Assembly: GCF_032062135.1 (NCBI RefSeq)
Contig: NC_092860.1
Coordinates: forward strand, 71,254,381 to 71,318,380
Reading direction: 5' to 3'
DNA length: 64,000 bases
Source of the DNA: Pyxicephalus adspersus
Lineage: Eukaryota; Chordata; Amphibia; Anura; Pyxicephalidae
Positions within the stretch are counted from its first letter, which is position 1. Every line of letters begins with the position of its first letter. Of this stretch, positions 34,569-47,280 are shown piece by piece. Position numbers and translations under genes: made by a program. The notes under the pieces were generated by a model, which worked only from the letters and a program-made list of their open reading frames with translations, did not search any database and was not told the DNA's origin.

Positions 34569-36491
34569 TGCTTCCCTAGTACTACTACTACAGTTGTGTT
34601 TCTACCTGTTCTATATAAAGACTTTTAAGTTAAAGGCTAATTGATGATACAGGGTAAAATCTAAAAAAAAAAGTTTGCAAAAAAAGTATAAATATTTAAA
34701 AAAAAATTGGTGTTTACACGGGAGATTGGATGTACTATGTATACAAAATGTTATGCAGCTGCTACTATCATTGTTGCTAATTTGTATTTGAAAAAAGGTT
34801 TTATTGGTTTATACTGAATTCTATTTGGCCTTAAAAGTCCCACTATTATGTGTTTTTGTTCGAAGTATATATTATAAGCAATAGTAAAAACAATAAAAGA
34901 GCTAAAAGGTATACAATAAAAAGTGGAAAAAGCCTTAAGAACTACCGTAGCAGTGGGAATTTAAGTACTGTTTCCTTCTTTACCCTAATGTCTCCCTCTG
35001 CAGTTTATCAGCTTTCCTTATCCTTTCACTACTGCAACTTCTATAATCTGACACTGTAGTTGATCTTTTATTGTGAGGATGCTGTCTTTATGTATTAAAG
35101 CCCAATACAGCCAGGGTCCCACACTTTTAGACCTTGAGTGTAGAAAACTCCTGTGGTGCTATCCACAACTGAGCTGTAAGGATACAGTTGGGATGCTAGA
35201 AGTATGGTACTCATTCAGGTTTTTAGGAGGTTACTGCACAGGGGTGGGGAGAGCTGGGGAGGATGTAGACAACCAAGATCTAAACACTTTGGGAAGCCAC
35301 CTCCTTTTTCTGTGTAGTTCTTTTGTCAGGACAAAAAAAATGCTTAGCTGCAAGTAAATGCAGCCTACTCCATTTTTGAGGTGTGTTACAACACATTCAC
35401 ACAGCAAAAACAGACATGTTGCAGCACACAACATTGTAGTGTAAACAGACTATTAAAAAGAAAATAATCTCAGTGTGCTGCATGGGGTTTGAAACATAAG
35501 TACTTAATATACCTGGCCTCCTTCCCTCATTTCAGTCAAATTACAAGCCAACACAAAACATTTCTAGGTCTCCTGCTGCTTAAAACAGTTGTTCCTGTAA
35601 ATTAGTTGGATTTATGAAATAAGGGAAATCACCATCAACGAGGTAGAGGTATGTCCGTATGTGGACTGACCCAAGGGCTGCTCACTCAACCCCACTGTAA
35701 ATATTTTTCTAAAATTTCACTTAGGTTAAAAAATGTTGCCCCTGAAAATTTCCCACACTAATTAGTGTCTGCTTTGTAAAGATATCCTAAGCAGATATGG
35801 AATTAAATATTACCCAAAAGCACAATAATCTCAACCAGGCAAAAAACAGATGATAAGTAACTCAAAATGATTTCTTTAAGCAGAATCACAGGGCACTTTT
35901 CCAGGGTTTTATCTAAAATGCCCCAGATTCCAGACCAATGACACTATCACTGCTATTGTTCCTGTTTATTGATTACCTTTAGAACATAAATTAACTAGTC
36001 ACAGAAATAATGATTCATTTCTGCCACACAGACCTATTTGTCAAAGGGATTACTGTTGCACTGTAGGAATTTGGACACCGTGTTTAAATATTGATTTCCT
36101 TCATGTCTGGAATCATTACCCAATGCAGCTCTTGTACCTATATAGTCATATGGACCAGAAAAATCTTTACATTTCTGCTATGAGCTGGATTATTCTGCAA
36201 AAACTGTCACTGCAAAGTAACACTAATGCTGATTTATTTTCTTTTGGCAACTTTGTGCAAATGTTTTTGTTTTAATGTACACTATACTATAATATGGGTA
36301 GGGATCAACTAGAAATATTTCCAAAGAATTACTGAATGATTACTGTAATTAACTTGGCTATTAGCAGTGATCATGCAAGAAAAAGGAACATGCTTCAGTT
36401 TGCGCATGTGCATGGGAGCCTCTACAGATATAACTCTTAGCAGTCAAGATATCACAAAAGGTAGAGCCCTATACAATTAGTCTGATTTTAA
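34569..36491. other. unassigned AT-rich DNA
   Basis: No gene or known element recognised; A-rich runs at 34660-34710. Confidence 0.5.
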
Positions 36492-36648
36492 AGTTCTCCA
36501 AGGCTGGAGATGATAGAATATTATGGGAGAACCTGGGTGATCCAGCAATCCTGGAATGGATTATCTCAAACTCAATTGCTATTAGTTGACCAATGTTTTC
36601 AATCCTGGATGAGATCCATTCCAGGTTGGCTGGATTGCCAAGGTTCCG
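36492..36648. mobile_element. fold-back MITE, decayed copy
   Basis: aacctgggtgatccagcaat and cctggaatggatt pair imperfectly with gatccattccaggttggctg and gattgccaaggttcc. Same family as 24289-24506. Confidence 0.75.
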
Positions 36649-36684
36649 ATATATCTACAGTATGTAGCCATCTTGTCAACTTAA

Positions 36685-37085
36685 AGTGGGACTAAACCTT
36701 CCAAATTAAAAAAAAAAGGCAACCAGGTTGGTAATTTATTGCAGAAGAGGCAGAGAATGTCCTATTTGCAATAAAATAACCTTTTCTGCCTGATAGCGAT
36801 TTTTTAATTGCACTCACATTTCCCGTGTCTTAGGCACCACCATCTTCACCTGATCTAGTTTCAGGAGTCAGGTCCTTGACCATCTTGATTGGCCATGCCA
36901 GAGTTACGCATTTACCTGAAATATTATTCTTTCCAGGCAGCACCAGGGAATACTCATACAGCTCGGTGTAGATTAGGCAGGGGATTGAAAACAGGGAGGT
37001 ATGTTTTGTTGCAGAAGAGATATTGCTTGACCATTCAGCAAAAAAGTCCTGCCTGTTTGTACATTTTTATTTTTTCCACTGTCAA
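36685..37085 (+). mobile_element. T2/Kolobok-like MITE
   Basis: TTAA (36681-36684) then agtgggactaaaccttcc; interior gtcctatttgcaataaaata, ggcaccaccatcttcacc and tgttgcagaagagatattg parallel the other TTAAAG elements. The right end, near 37080, is not precisely defined. Confidence 0.6.
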
Positions 37086-37323
37086 TTTATCATGCTAAAA
37101 ATGTAAAAAATTTAGGTTTCCAACAACTTTTTGCCTTACTTATGCTATTTCTGTTTAAAAAGAAACATACTTTTATATGAATTTTGGTTCTACTAATATT
37201 ACAAAAGTATGAAAAAATATATTTCCACCAGAATATTATATTTGCTAATGTTTAAAAATATGGACAAATAGATTTATAAGTGAAAATTATTTTAATTAAT
37301 GCTATTAATGTTAAAACAGTGAA

Positions 37324-38452
<1,129 letters not shown>

Positions 38453-38454
38453 TA

Positions 38455-39289
38455 TGTGTACATATATTCATAGCAGTTTGAATGACAATAGGTTTAGGGG
38501 CTTTGCAAAAAAACTTAAAAGTTGTCAGATGACAATCGCCAAAAAAGTATAAGTCTGCCTTTACTTTAACAACAGTTTTTGACAATATGACATGCTTTTT
38601 TACATTTTTTTAGACATCTCAAGCAATTTTGGTGATTTTTTAACTTCAAAAGCTTGCATTTCCTTGTTCATATTAAAGTAAAGTGATTGTCTATCTGAGT
38701 TTTCTCTGCCTGTGCCTAACCTATCACTGTCCACTAACTTTCCTAAATTGGATTATACAATCTAAACTTGGTTCCCAGTTGGTTTCCAAACTTCACTTGG
38801 TTTTGATATTTATTACAGGTGATGCCTAGAATGCTTTGGACCTACATTTAGCCCTTCATCTGGAACTGTCATTTAGGAATGATTGATGCATACAGAGGCA
38901 GTAATACAGTGCATAACTCCAGCAGGAACAATAATCCCAACACATGTCTGGCTAGCTTGGCATTCCTATGGATAAGAATGCCATCTCCAGACATTTCCTA
39001 TTTCCCTGTTGGATTCTCTGCTGGAACCATCCCCTCTACTGGAGTCACCTGAAGTTCTAGGGTTGAAAGGGTAGGATATTTCAAGATGTTAATCAAGTCA
39101 ATAGGCAGCATGGGTATGAGTATTTAGGGATATATTTGTTGTACGCTCTTTTTGAATGGCAAATATAAAGAAAAGGTGTGGAGGCACAAAACGCAAAATT
39201 GGCGTCTGTCAGACACCTTACCAATGTGGCAGGGAACATTTACTGCCTTGTCCACCTGCCATTGAATAGCCAAGGGTTTTCAAAAACAG
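38455..39289. other. unassigned; imperfect fold-back at 38920-39052
   Basis: 38920-39052 holds nested inverted segments: actccagcagga with ctgctgga and ctggagtc; acatgtctgg and ttggcattc with gaatgcca and ccagacatt. It may be a fold-back MITE. The rest has no recognised content. Confidence 0.5.
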
Positions 39290-41940
39290 TTAATAGTTTT
39301 TTTAAATGTAAATTTTTATTAAACGTTTTAAACATAAACAGACAGAATATACAGATACATACTAATGCAGGGGTCGGCAAACTCCAGCCTTTAGGCCAGA
39401 TACAGCTTAGTCTGTATTTTCTTTCCGGCCTAATGCCCCCTGACCGAGCCGGTCTAATTCCGGCGGGCAACCCGCGGCTCCGGAGCCACAGGTATAAGCT
39501 ATTTGTTTATTATCCACTTAGTTTGTATTAAATACACCAAATTCTTAGCCCTGAGTGAAATTCCCCAAAACCTTGTAATACCCAAATGGAATAATAATAA
39601 TAAGGATAGAGATAAAAAAAAAGGTAAAGGTAATTAGTAGAAAGGAATAGGAGGGAAAAAGAAGATAGGACCATGAATCTCAATCGTGAATCAAACAATA
39701 CAACAACCAAAAGGTTAATTTGTACATTAGTGAGCTAACATTCAATAATGATAGGGGGAGTGCAGGCGGTCAATAATATGTACCATCTAATGATACTGCT
39801 TTGTCCCAGGGGCCCATGTCTCCTCAAATTGAACTAGTTTATTTTAAAGTCAAGCAGATAGGTATTCCATCAGCCGAATATCCCCCACACGAGTTCTCAG
39901 CTCAGAAATAAAAGGCGGGTAGGCTGATTTCCACTGTGATGAGGCATCTAACTGCTGTAAGTATATGTGCCAACAGGGCCTTTTTCTGTTTGGAGAGTCT
40001 CGTTATGGGGGTGTTTAGCAGATGGGTCACTGGGTCCAGTCCTTTTAGGGTTTGTGCTATTCTGGAGAGAAGTTTATTAACCTCAGTCCAATAGGGCACT
40101 ATTTTCGCACAATTCCAAAACCTGGGATCCACATCTCCAGCATAGATTGCTACTGGATATAGCGTGAAACTTATCAGGAGTGTAGTACCAGTGCATAGGA
40201 ATTTTGTAGGCACTGTCCCTATATAGAGTACACACCAAGCTCTTATAAGCTTCGCTCCAAATTACCTGCCAAAGTTCCAGGGGGAGCTCTTTACCTATCA
40301 TGGTTTCCTATTTAGTCATGTAGGCATGATCAATGAAGAGCAGCGCAGGCTCAGTGATCAATATCTGATAAATCTCTGAGATTAACCCACTACGTGAGGG
40401 ACCACCTACACAAACTCGTTCACATAAAGTAGGGGTTGAGAAAATAAAGTAAGAGATTGTGTATCATGCGGGATTTGCAGATAACTTTAGATGGCCGATG
40501 AAGGTAACTCAAATTTAGTCTGCAAGTCCGCAAAAGGCAATAGCTCTTTAGTGACAGGGTTGGATACATGACCAAAGCTAAAGATCCGTTTATAAAGCCA
40601 TGGCTGTATCATACGTTGTGTCAGAGTATCCGGGATTTGAGGATTACATAAAAATACATACAATAGGTTAATAGAGATGTGGGAGAAGTAAGGAGATATG
40701 TATCATTACAAAGTAACCATATGCATTTAGTAAATTGCCTAGGACCTAATAGGGTGGAGTTTGGTATAGAATGGGAGGGGCCCCACAACAAAGATTTGGG
40801 GTGTACCAGGGCAATTCATAGTTTCTCAACTTCCATCCACCTGTTGTATGCCCTTAGGGTGGCCAATGAGGCTAACTGATGGAGATGAGAGGCCAAAAAA
40901 TATTTAGGAACATCTGGGACTTGCAGGCCTTCAGGTTTTCAAGGAACACATTACTGTTTGGGGAGACAGTGTTGTTTGTAGCCCCATATAAAATTCATAA
41001 CTTCCGCCTGTATGTGTCCAAGCACTGCCTGTGAGATATTCACTGGCAGGGTTTCAAATAAATAGAGCAATTTGGGCAAAGACATTTTAATGAGAGCAAT
41101 AGGTCTGAAAAAAAAGAAAAAGAGCTGGCGCCACTTAGCCAATAGCATCCTGATGTCCTGAAATAATTGGGGATAATTGGCTTTATAAAGGAACTGGTAT
41201 GTAGGTGTTAAATGAACACTAGATAACACTAAAGAACTATTTTAAAAGATTTTATACGGATATTGACCCCTGTGAGTTCTGGGCGCTGTCTGAGCCAACA
41301 CAGTGCAAATAAGAAATGAGACAATGGGCACCCCTGACGGCTACTATTATATATGCTAATGGTTCGAGAGGTAAAATGGGGAAACATAACCTGAGCTGTA
41401 GGGCAATCATAAAGCTTGTGTATGGTCTGAAGAAATGATCCTGATACCCACATGGGAAAGGGTTCTGAACATGAATGGCCAACTAAGGCGGTCAAACGCT
41501 TTCTCCGCATCAAGGCTGAGCAGGAGCTCCCCCATTCATTTTGTTCTTCTCGTAATATCTCCTGCCTGACGACAGGATATGAAACCCACCTGATCCTTAT
41601 GTTCAACCAAATGCAAGTACCTTCCCTTTCTCGTGAAAATCTTTAGATCTGAGTTTAGTAAGGATGTTGGACAATAGCTAGTAATAGCTTTAAAAATACA
41701 GATATATAGGAATGAAGTATAGATTGCGGGAGTGACTCACCCTCCAGTGCACTGTTATAAAGTGAAAGTGTGAGGAAGTAATTGAGTCATGAACGTCTTT
41801 TAATATAAATTGGGAAGCCTGTCCATGCCTGGAGCTTTGTGGGATGGCAAGGATTTATTGGTTATTTCTATTTCCTCTGAAGTGATTGGGCTATTAAGTT
41901 TCTCAATAATTTCCTCCTCCTTTTTTTTACGATACAGGGT
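39290..41940 (-). mobile_element. L1/Tx1-like LINE, 5'-truncated and internally deleted
   Basis: Minus-strand order: EEIEITNKSLPSHKAPGMD (about 41810-41880), LLSLDAEKAFDRLSW (about 41480-41525), SRQGCPLSHFLFAL (about 41290-41345). Then, after a jump at about 41228, YKANYPQLFQDIRMLLAKWR, IALIKMSLPKLLYLFETLP, VMNFIWGY (40951-41229). A C-terminal zinc-knuckle region includes YYTPDKFHAISSSNLCWRCG (about 40090-40180), and the C-terminus lies near 39770. The 3' untranslated region and poly-A (poly-T on the plus strand) reach about 39290. The segment that should hold the catalytic Asp-Asp box of the polymerase is absent at the jump. Frameshifts elsewhere. The 5' end is fused to copy B of the GERFHQD family. 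Confidence 0.88.
39368..39490 (+). mobile_element. hAT MITE fragment in the L1 3' region
   Basis: Begins caggggtcggcaaactcc, a classic hAT terminus, followed by tccggcgggcaacccgcgg. No right terminus; truncated. Confidence 0.75.
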
Positions 41941-43757
41941 ACCCTCCATTTTTGTCAAAAAACATACTAATTTTACATACAATGAAAAAAAAATGAAATA
42001 ACTTGAATGTACTGTTTATTTAAATATATTTTGTTCATACAAAGGATTTTTTGTTACTCTATGACTTTTTTTTACAGTAAAACATTTGAAAACTAATTGG
42101 GTAAGCGGTTAAAGTAATAATTTACGCTTATAGCTTTTCCTGGCGTGTTCAGTGTTAGGACAATCCCGCCGGATGCTACAACAATAGCCAGCCATCATAT
42201 GTACATCCCATCTACCCTGATACCATCCTTTCATGACCTTCAAATCTTGGTGGAATTGTTCACCTTGCTCATTACTGACTGCACCAAGGTTTTCCCGGAA
42301 GTTAGAAAGATGGCTATGCAGAAAATGCACCTTGATGCTCATATTACAACCAAGCATTTTGTAGCTCTCCAAGAGTTTCTGGACAATTTCTGTGTAATAA
42401 TTTGCTCATGTGTTTCCAAGAAAGTCCTTGTCAATGGCTTTGAATGATAACCAAGCATTCTTTTTCACTTTTGACATTGTCTGGATGAAATGTTCATCTT
42501 TGATGAGCTGCTGAATCTGTAGACCATCAAACACACCGGCCTTTATTTTTTCAAATGACAGGCTAGGAAATGCCAAAATGAGGCTTCACACAGTCTCCTT
42601 CAGTTGTGAAAGCTTTATCAGATTCAGTTTCATGTGCAGAAGTGGGAATAAAATATTCGTTATATCAATAAGTGGATCATTTTCCACCCATTGCCTCTCA
42701 CAAGCTCTGGTGTCCCACATACACAGATAACAGGGATACTTGGTGTATCGGCGTTGCTGACCAAGAAGGAAGCATACCATTTTAAGGTCAACACAGATGA
42801 CCCGATTGTGTTGGTGATATTGCAACAACTCAATGACTCTCCCTATGTCTGCATATTCTTTACAAAGAGAAAGTGAATGGCCAATTGGGACTGACCCAAA
42901 TATGTTGCCATTGTGAAGGAGGACTCACTTTACGCTCCGCTTTGAGCTATCGATGAATAGTCGCCATTCAGTTGAGTTATAGATTGGAATTCCCATTTCC
43001 TCCGTTAAACCAGGTATGTGTTGCCCTGTTGACCCTTGGACCACTGCTTGATTGACAATGTCACACTGCCCAGGCTCTGTTTTTTCCACCCCCTCTTATG
43101 CTGGTAATGTATTATAGTTAGGAATTGGTTATTGTTTTCCTTGGAAGCTGTGTATGTTTTGATACTGTTTCCTAGTTTTATTTTGTTTTTTTTTCCCTTG
43201 TACCTTGTTAAAAATTTCTTTCAATAAAAATACAATTTAAAAAAAAAAAAAAAAAAACAGGTATGTTTTGGCAATACACAAAGCCACTGTCACTTCTAAA
43301 GTAATACAAAAATGCAATTTCTCTGGTTCGAAAGTACAATACCTTTGTTCCTTTGTGAGTTTTTCTCACGCAGTCTTGATGCTAGGAGTTCTGAAGCCTT
43401 TTTCGATAGTCCCAAATCACGTGGCAAACCACTTAGCTCATGTTGATCAAATCCCTTATTAACAGAGCCCTCTTTAATTTCAAACTCTTCATCAATGTTG
43501 TCACCTAGTTCATCACCATAATCATGTTCTTCAAGAGAGGGTAGTGTAATGAAAACCGGCACTGGGATTTCATCTGAATGAGCCACTGGGCGTAAAGCCG
43601 ATAGTAGACTAAATGTTACATTTATTTTTCTTGTTTTATCCTGAAGTTTTCACTATACAAAAGTAACAGTCACTGAAATGATCTACTGGCTCTCGCCAAA
43701 CCATAGGTATACCAAATGGCATCTCATCATGTTCCCTTTGTCCACATCCGTAAACCA
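41941..43757 (-). mobile_element. copy B of the GERFHQD transposase-like family, interrupted by a LINE end
   Basis: Minus strand: VYGCGQREHDEMPFGIPMVW and DHFSDCYFC (43636-43757), AHSDEIPVPVFITLPSLEEH and an acidic stretch with DQHELSGLPRDLGLSKKASE (43296-43586). Then the LINE insertion 43020-43257. Then EWRLFIDSS, ICVDLKMVCFLLGQQRRYTK, YPCYLCMWDT (42586-42828), and MESYKMLGCNMSIKVHFLHS, EQGEQFHQDLKVM, YQGRWDVHMM (42109-42372). Next is a 3' tail (41941-42100) closely matching copy C 48005-48150. Stops and frameshifts throughout. The GERFHQD box reads GEQFHQD. The 3' end abuts the L1; the 5' end abuts a piggyBac-like fragment at 43758. Function and superfamily as discussed under copy A. Confidence 0.78.
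43020..43257 (+). mobile_element. LINE 3' end (L1-like), 5'-truncated, 9-bp TSD
   Basis: A 238-bp insertion in copy B ending ttgttaaaaatttctttcaa, taaaaatacaattt and a run of about 18 A. It is flanked by caggtatgt on both sides (43011-43019 and 43258-43266), a perfect 9-bp target duplication. No coding sequence retained; the poly-A and TSD show target-primed reverse transcription. Confidence 0.88.
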
Positions 43758-43919
43758 TCACCAGGGGACGCAAATGCCGGCTATCGCTGGAGGACACCGC
43801 GGGCACGTGGGGACCGGGTAAGCTTTCCATTTAAAGCAGTAAGCAGTTCCATTTAAAATTCCACCGCTTTTGGTACTGAAAATTACCCCGAGGCACACTC
43901 AGGAATACTGCCAGGGAGG
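43758..43919 (+). mobile_element. piggyBac-like TTAA MITE, right-end fragment
   Basis: Ends gccagggaggt next to TTAA (43920-43923), with gaaaattaccccgaggcaca and cactcagg before it, matching the right end of 53696-54242. Left part missing; joins copy B directly. Confidence 0.6.
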
Positions 43920-43923
43920 TTAA

Positions 43924-46469
43924 ATAACTAAAGCTTGGCTAGAAAACTCAAACACACTACTGAAAAAATGACATTAGAAAAATTCCCCCTTGTGAGAAGT
44001 GACTATCCATCTAAAATGCAGCAAAACAGAAGGAGAAAGGAAGAATAGGAGTTTTCCTCAAGAGCAGTTAAAGAATTTGTCTGCATAGCTACTTTAAAAA
44101 CACTTCATCAGCCAATCAGAAGCAGTTCCTAACAGGTGTTCTTTCACTTAAACAGGTGCTCCAATCACTGCCTTTCCATAGGAGGGAATCCTTTCAGTGC
44201 CTTTTATCCCCTGACATTGTCTAGGCAGGCAAGAGATCAGTACGTGTAAACTCAAAACCTAATGTTAAAATGAGCTTTGCGTTGCTGGCCTTTTCCCTGA
44301 ACCTGCCTAAGCTGCATTGTCAGCAGGCCAGCTCTGCTACTAACAATTATTTATCATCCATTGATCTGATAAATAATTGTAAAATAAATTGTTAAGTAAA
44401 CATAAAGTTGGTTTGTCACAGTTGGTTTGTTATTCTTTGCATCATTATTTTGCTGTGTACTTTGTTGTATAGCTTTATGTACAGTATAACCTTTTTTTAA
44501 GTCATTCTGTGTTTTCCTGTTGACCTCAGGTAGACTTTTAGGTTTTATTGCAAATAACATAACTGATTTATGATTCCATCTTGTCCATACTTCTCTGAAC
44601 ATGTCCCTATTTCACCATCTCTAAAGTTAACATTTCTATTAGGAATGAACAGAGCCAACCACCATAATAAGCAGAAGCAGTGCAGCCTGTAATTTGAGGT
44701 ATTTTTACATGGCTTAGATCTAAATTTAGAGGACAGGAGGAGGAATAAAATAGAAATGTTCCCTGAAGATTTCGGTTGTGAGTAAATGGCATTGCCACTG
44801 AGTGCATCATCAGCACAGAACAGAAAGGGTTTTCTAGTTGCTATGGAGATGAAGACATCATCTGGATGGAACACATAACAATCTAATATCTTTCTTCTGA
44901 ATTCATGACTGTGTGCTAATATACAAGGAAATGTTCAGTCCAGTGGTTTTGTAATTTAGGGCCAAATGAAAAAGGCGGTGTGCTCATTAGTCTTGTTAAC
45001 ACGTCCATTTGGTACTGTGAAAACATTTTAAACTCTTATGCCTTGCAAGGGAAATTCCAAGGTAAAACCCTGCTTTGCAAGCCGTTAAAATGATTGCTGT
45101 AAAATGTTCCTCTATAGTGAAGGTGTGTATAGCCACTACAAACTTTTTCTTTAATATAATTTTAATTAGGAAAAAGAAATTGGGACAACACATAGCATAC
45201 AAGAAGAGCATTACAGTGTCATCAGGAATAAAATGCAAATAGGAGAGAACCAAAAACCATACCTAAAGCAACATAAGAAATCCACTCAAGCAAAAGAAAA
45301 CAACTAAAGTTAAAGTCAGGGAGATAAGCAGCTACAGATCAATAGTAAGCAGGATTTTGCCACACATATTTCTATGTTCAAAAATATGATGGACCCCCCT
45401 TTCCTTTCCAAAGCCTTATAACAGGTTAAAGGAGTAGAAACAGGTTTTGGTTCCCTATTAACCAAGACCTTGATTGAGATATAAATATATGTATAAATAT
45501 ACACACACAAACATTTAGGTTCAAGGGAAGCTGAGAAGAACAAAAGTTGATTGGCATGGGACTGCCATTTGCCATCTCCCCGCTACATGGACCCTGGCTC
45601 CCCTAACCATAAGTTTCTATGCTGACAGCAGCCTTGTCACCCAACTGACATCTTCCAATCCATTCCAGATTGCAGGTTTAACTTTAAGTAGGACCCCAAT
45701 ATCTACCCTTTAGACAGAAAATAACCAAACACCCCCTATAACCTTTACTAATAGCAATACTCAATGCTAATATTGATAAATTGTAAGATAAAAAATAAAA
45801 GCTGGTAAAACACAAATATATGTAAGGGAACTGTTTTACCTTCAAAAGTATTTGTATGTCTGCACATCCAGTTCTGAGATTTACTCAACCATGCAAGCCA
45901 CACAGCCCTGTGTTGCAGAAGAAGAGTTTGTTTTTCTTCTGCTGCAGTAACACTTACAGGTCTTGACCCATCTTAAGTATTTGATTGGAAGGTGAAAGAA
46001 GAAGCAGCAGACTGTTGAGCACGTTTGTCTTCGCTCTTCCTCCTATTTGCATGTGCCTTGTTAGCCAATGAGCACTGCAGAACGTCCGACTGGTCCTCGT
46101 TTCTGCTTCTTCTTCTCATAGGCTTAATAACCATAACACAACGCACAATATTCTACTGCAATGAAATAGCCAGGTGCAGAAGGGGCATTCGTTAGTTGGA
46201 AAGCAGCTCAGTCATTTGTATGTTACTTCTCAAATTCCAAACCTTGGTTTATTTCATATTGTAACAAATAGATTTGAGACAGTAAAAACCAAATAACTAT
46301 TGCAAAATGTTTTTTTAAAAACAAAGTATCAGCTGAAAAAATTTCTGTGTCTGTACACAGTTATAAAGTTGTATCCATTTTATGACTATGACAATTATAG
46401 AACTATATGGGTACCAGCACGCAGCAGTAAAGTGTTTTAAGCACAGGCCGTGTTTTAAAACTGGAACAG
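43924..46469. other. unassigned DNA; possible conserved noncoding stretch at 44530-44880
   Basis: No recognised repeat or exon. 44530-44880 is complex unique sequence with an RFX X-box-like gttgctatggaga at about 44837-44849. Its ORF (109 codons) shows no known family. Confidence 0.4.
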
Positions 46470-46472
46470 TAA

Positions 46473-46906
46473 AGCTACGTACACACTTCCAATTATTATC
46501 GTTGGTAAATGAACGACGAACGATCCTGCACGATATCTGCGAACGATCGTATAGCACCAATCCTGTACATACAGATAACGACATGATCGTTCGCAGATAT
46601 TGTACACACGATAGATGCGATCATTTGAACGATACAGGAAGTGACATGCACCACAGGAAGTGAGCGAACGTTCGTTAACCGCACATGCTCAGACCATGGA
46701 CGATCAATGAACGACCGTACACACGATAGATGGTCAACGATCGTCGTCCAATCCGATCCGCCGGTCCGGTCGTTCATTTCCAACGACTATCCTCGTTCGT
46801 CGGCGTCGTTGGTTACTTTTTTATGAACGATTTTTGCCCAATCGATCGTTCGTCGTTCGTTCGTCGTTCATTTCCAACGATAAAAATTGGAAGTGTGTAC
46901 GCAGCT
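46473..46906 (-). mobile_element. MITE with AGCTGCGTACACAC TIRs, same family as 11711-12134
   Basis: Left agctacgtacacacttccaa and right ttggaagtgtgtacgcagct, flanked by TAA (46470-46472 and 46907-46909). Core of cgaacga/cgatcgt units and cgatccgccggtccggtcg, colinear with the reverse complement of 11711-12134. CpG-rich and little diverged. Confidence 0.9.
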
Positions 46907-46909
46907 TAA

Positions 46910-47280
46910 GCCTGATACATTTATATTATGCTTGTAAACCATACCAAAACACCAGTTTCTATTACATACAGTTAAAGTTTGCAAAACTGCCTGATAATCT
47001 GTAATACTGGATAACAATTTTAAACACATTTTTTGTTGACTTCAAAGTTTAAGCTTATTTATACTACAAATAGGTATGCTGATTCTGAAAGTGCGGTTAG
47101 TTTTCTTCTATCACGTCAGTTTTTTTTCTCTACCACTTATATTAATGCGATTACTGTAACGCGGATTTCTATAGGCGATTCATTTACACGCAAGACAATG
47201 CGGTCAGAGGTTGTGCGCTGCTCTACGTAATGAATAGGCAAAATTTATTTTTCTACTTACACATGTATTTTCTTTTTTTC
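46910..47280. other. unassigned AT-rich DNA
   Basis: May include the 5' end of copy C; ends in a pyrimidine tract (ttttctttttttcag) just before its first ATG. Confidence 0.4.

Noticed and set aside
34092..34644. Plus-strand ORFs in the solo LTR
   Set aside because: Low-complexity Ser/Pro/Val translations of a C/T-rich LTR; no retroviral protein motifs.
44545..44874. 109-codon minus-strand ORF as a possible exon
   Set aside because: No domain or splice-site support; the conservation signal, if any, looks noncoding.
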